7,359 nucleotides of DNA, taken from the NCBI GenBank assembly GCA_027082895.1, contig JALWTJ010000161.1, positions 1 through 7,359 of the forward strand. The letters are read 5' to 3'. This stretch comes from Hyphomicrobiales bacterium (GTDB lineage: Bacteria > Pseudomonadota > Alphaproteobacteria > Rhizobiales > Devosiaceae). A program made the position numbers and the translations under genes. Shown here in pieces: positions 6,079-7,359 of the stretch (within the stretch, counting starts at the first letter, position 1; every line of letters starts with the position of its first letter). The notes beneath the pieces are model-generated. The model ran no database searches, had not been told where the DNA came from, and saw only the letters and a list, made by a program, of their open reading frames with translations.

Positions 6079-6882
6079 TCAGCCGCTGACGAAGCTGCGC
6101 ACGATGGAACCCGCCACCAGGTGCCAGCCATCCACCAGCACGAAGAAGATCAGCTTGAAGGGCAGTGAGATCACCACCGGGGGCAGCATCATCATGCCCA
6201 TGGACATGAGCACGGAGGCCACTACCATGTCGATGATGATGAAGGGCAGAAACAGCAGAAATCCGATTTCAAAGGCGCGGCGCAATTCGGAAATCATGAA
6301 GGCGGGAACAAGGATGGTCAGGGAGAGATCCTCGGCCCTTTCCGGCGGCGGATCCCCGGACAGGTCCATGAACAGGGCCACGTCCTCGTCGCGCACGTTG
6401 GCGCGCATGAACTGGTGGATCGGGGCGGCGCTCTTGTCGAAGGCTTCCTGAAACTCGATGCGTCCCTCGATCAGGGGGGCGATGCCCTGATCATAGCTCT
6501 GTTGCAGGGTTGGGCCCATCACGAAGGCCGTCAGAAACAGGGCAAGGGAAATCATGACCGTGTTGGGGGGGGCGGTCTGCAGTCCGATAGCGGTGCGCAG
6601 CAGGGACAGGATGACCACGATGCGGGTGAAGCTGGTCACCATGACCAGGATCGAGGGGGCGAGGGACAGGACCGTTATCAGGCCGATCAGCTGGATGGCG
6701 CGCTCGGTCAGGGTGCTGTCATTGCCAAAATTGATGGAAATGTCCTGGGCGAAACCGGTGCCGGGAAATAGTAGCGCGAGCACAAGGGCAGACAGGATCA
6801 GGGTGAACCTGGTGGCGATGGAAACAGGGATATGCCCAGTCTTGCAGGACGCGCGGCACCTCGTGCCCGGAAACCGCTTCAC
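6079..6882 (-). CDS. fliP: Flagellar biosynthetic protein FliP, export gate channel subunit
   Basis: FliP assembles with FliQ and FliR into the inner-membrane channel of the flagellar type III export apparatus. Family signatures are clear: P-S-I-L-V-M-V-T-S-F-T-R (about 76-87), the following L-L-R-T-A-I-G and A-P-P-N, and near the C-terminus F-E-I-G-F with I-I-I-D-M-V-V-A-S-V-L-M and G-M-M-M-L-P-P (about 204-235), then V-D-G-W. A cleavable signal peptide typical of FliP is present at about 25-46 (ending G-F-A-Q). The frame has no ATG close to the signal peptide. The nearest usable start is GTG at 6882, giving 267 residues with an unusually long basic n-region of about 25 residues and only a weak ribosome binding site. 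The frame stays open for another 300 bases upstream, overlapping the preceding gene, but that part has shadow-like composition. A G8 run lies at 6565-6572 (plus strand), encoding the conserved Pro-Pro. Identity is certain; the start is not. Confidence 0.95.
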   Translation of the reverse strand: MKRFPGTRCRASCKTGHIPVSIATRFTLILSALVLALLFPGTGFAQDISINFGNDSTLTERAIQLIGLITVLSLAPSILVMVTSFTRIVVILSLLRTAIGLQTAPPNTVMISLALFLTAFVMGPTLQQSYDQGIAPLIEGRIEFQEAFDKSAAPIHQFMRANVRDEDVALFMDLSGDPPPERAEDLSLTILVPAFMISELRRAFEIGFLLFLPFIIIDMVVASVLMSMGMMMLPPVVISLPFKLIFFVLVDGWHLVAGSIVRSFVSG

Positions 6883-6946
6883 GCCTGTTGTCCGGCGCTC
6901 TTGTTCAGGGGTGCCGATCCATTTTTCGGCGACGGCCCGCAGGGGG

Positions 6947-7359
6947 TCAGTGGCCCTGATCCTCGGGATTCTTCCCGTGTGATTCTTCGGGTTGCCTTTT
7001 GCTGGAATCCTCTTTGCGTGCCCCTTCTGAATCGTTTCCGGCCTGCGATTTCGGTCCATTGGTGTCATTGCCACTTCCGGTCCCTTTTTCGATCCGTTCC
7101 ATGGCATGGGCATCAGCCTGTGCGCCATCGGTTTCTTTCGCAACTGGTCCGGTTTTATCTGAGTCGGTGTCCCCTGGCCCATCAATATCGGCGTCAGCGG
7201 GATTTTGCGGGCTGCTGCTGGGGGCGACCATTTCGCTTACGGGGCGCAGGAGGCCGGTATGGCGCAGGGAATGGGGGGGCGCGTCTTCGCTGGCATTTGC
7301 CATCTTGCGCAACTGCTCCATGGCCTGATCGGCATCATCGGTGATGGCAGGGGGAGGGG
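6947..7359 (-). CDS. C-terminal part of a disordered hydrophilic protein upstream of fliP, FliO candidate (partial)
   Basis: The frame enters from the window edge (first full codon at 7357) and runs 136 residues to a TGA at 6947-6949. An in-frame ATG at 7321 exists, but the frame is open upstream of it and continues out of the window, so the gene very likely starts outside. The visible part has no membrane segment. A short helical patch (D-D-A-D-Q-A-M-E-Q-L-R-K-M-A-N) is followed by a Ser/Pro region and then about 85 residues dominated by D, E, K, G, S, N and Q, which look intrinsically disordered. FliO, a membrane protein helping FliP assembly, is often encoded just before fliP and can have a variable hydrophilic tail. 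That is the best positional guess, but no FliO signature is visible here. Third codon positions in the distal half are richer in A and T than in neighbouring genes. The stop lies 64 bases before the likely fliP start. Confidence 0.6.
   Translation of the reverse strand, partial: PPPAITDDADQAMEQLRKMANASEDAPPHSLRHTGLLRPVSEMVAPSSSPQNPADADIDGPGDTDSDKTGPVAKETDGAQADAHAMERIEKGTGSGNDTNGPKSQAGNDSEGARKEDSSKRQPEESHGKNPEDQGH

Noticed and set aside
4695..6131. Minus-strand open frame of 478 codons opposite the TPR gene, running into the end of fliP
   Set aside because: Composition is that of an antisense shadow (His, Pro, Gln, Arg-rich), it overlaps both the TPR gene and fliP, and no domain is visible.
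6883..7185. Extension of FliP by about 101 residues upstream of the GTG at 6882
   Set aside because: It would place a long basic, low-complexity region before a clear signal peptide and overlap the upstream gene. FliP proteins do not have such an extension.

Overview
The window is a flagellar gene block from an alphaproteobacterium. The combination fliM – DUF6468 gene – motE – large TPR gene, with fliP alongside, points to the Rhodospirillales or relatives. That placement is inferred from gene content and high-GC codon use; no phylogenetic marker is present.

Plus strand, 1-6032. The first 12 bases probably hold the last three codons and stop of an upstream gene, possibly fliL. Then come fliM (40-1236, the C-ring switch protein), a small membrane coiled-coil protein of the DUF6468 type (1237-1662), and a MotE-like membrane-anchored periplasmic protein (1659-2540). 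These three are packed with zero or negative spacing and read as one operon. A 135-base gap follows, then one very large gene (2676-6032). It encodes an exported protein with a beta-rich N-terminal half and a TPR-like helical C-terminal half.

Minus strand, 7359-6079. The C-terminal part of a hydrophilic, apparently disordered protein (6947 to the window edge) is followed by fliP (6882-6079), a core channel protein of the flagellar export gate. fliP and the large TPR gene converge, with 46 bases between their stops and no obvious terminator.

FliM is the rotor/switch component, MotE belongs to a family that assists a periplasmic stator-associated protein, and FliP builds the export gate. The least explained parts are the 1118-residue exported protein, the DUF6468 protein and the disordered protein upstream of fliP. 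The leading hypothesis is that the 1118-residue protein is a periplasmic scaffold of the flagellar motor, similar in architecture to the epsilonproteobacterial stator scaffold PflA. This rests on domain layout and gene neighbourhood, not on detected homology. Two in-frame 15-base repeats, one in the signal peptide of the large protein and one in the acidic N-terminal extension of FliM, suggest recent local duplications.
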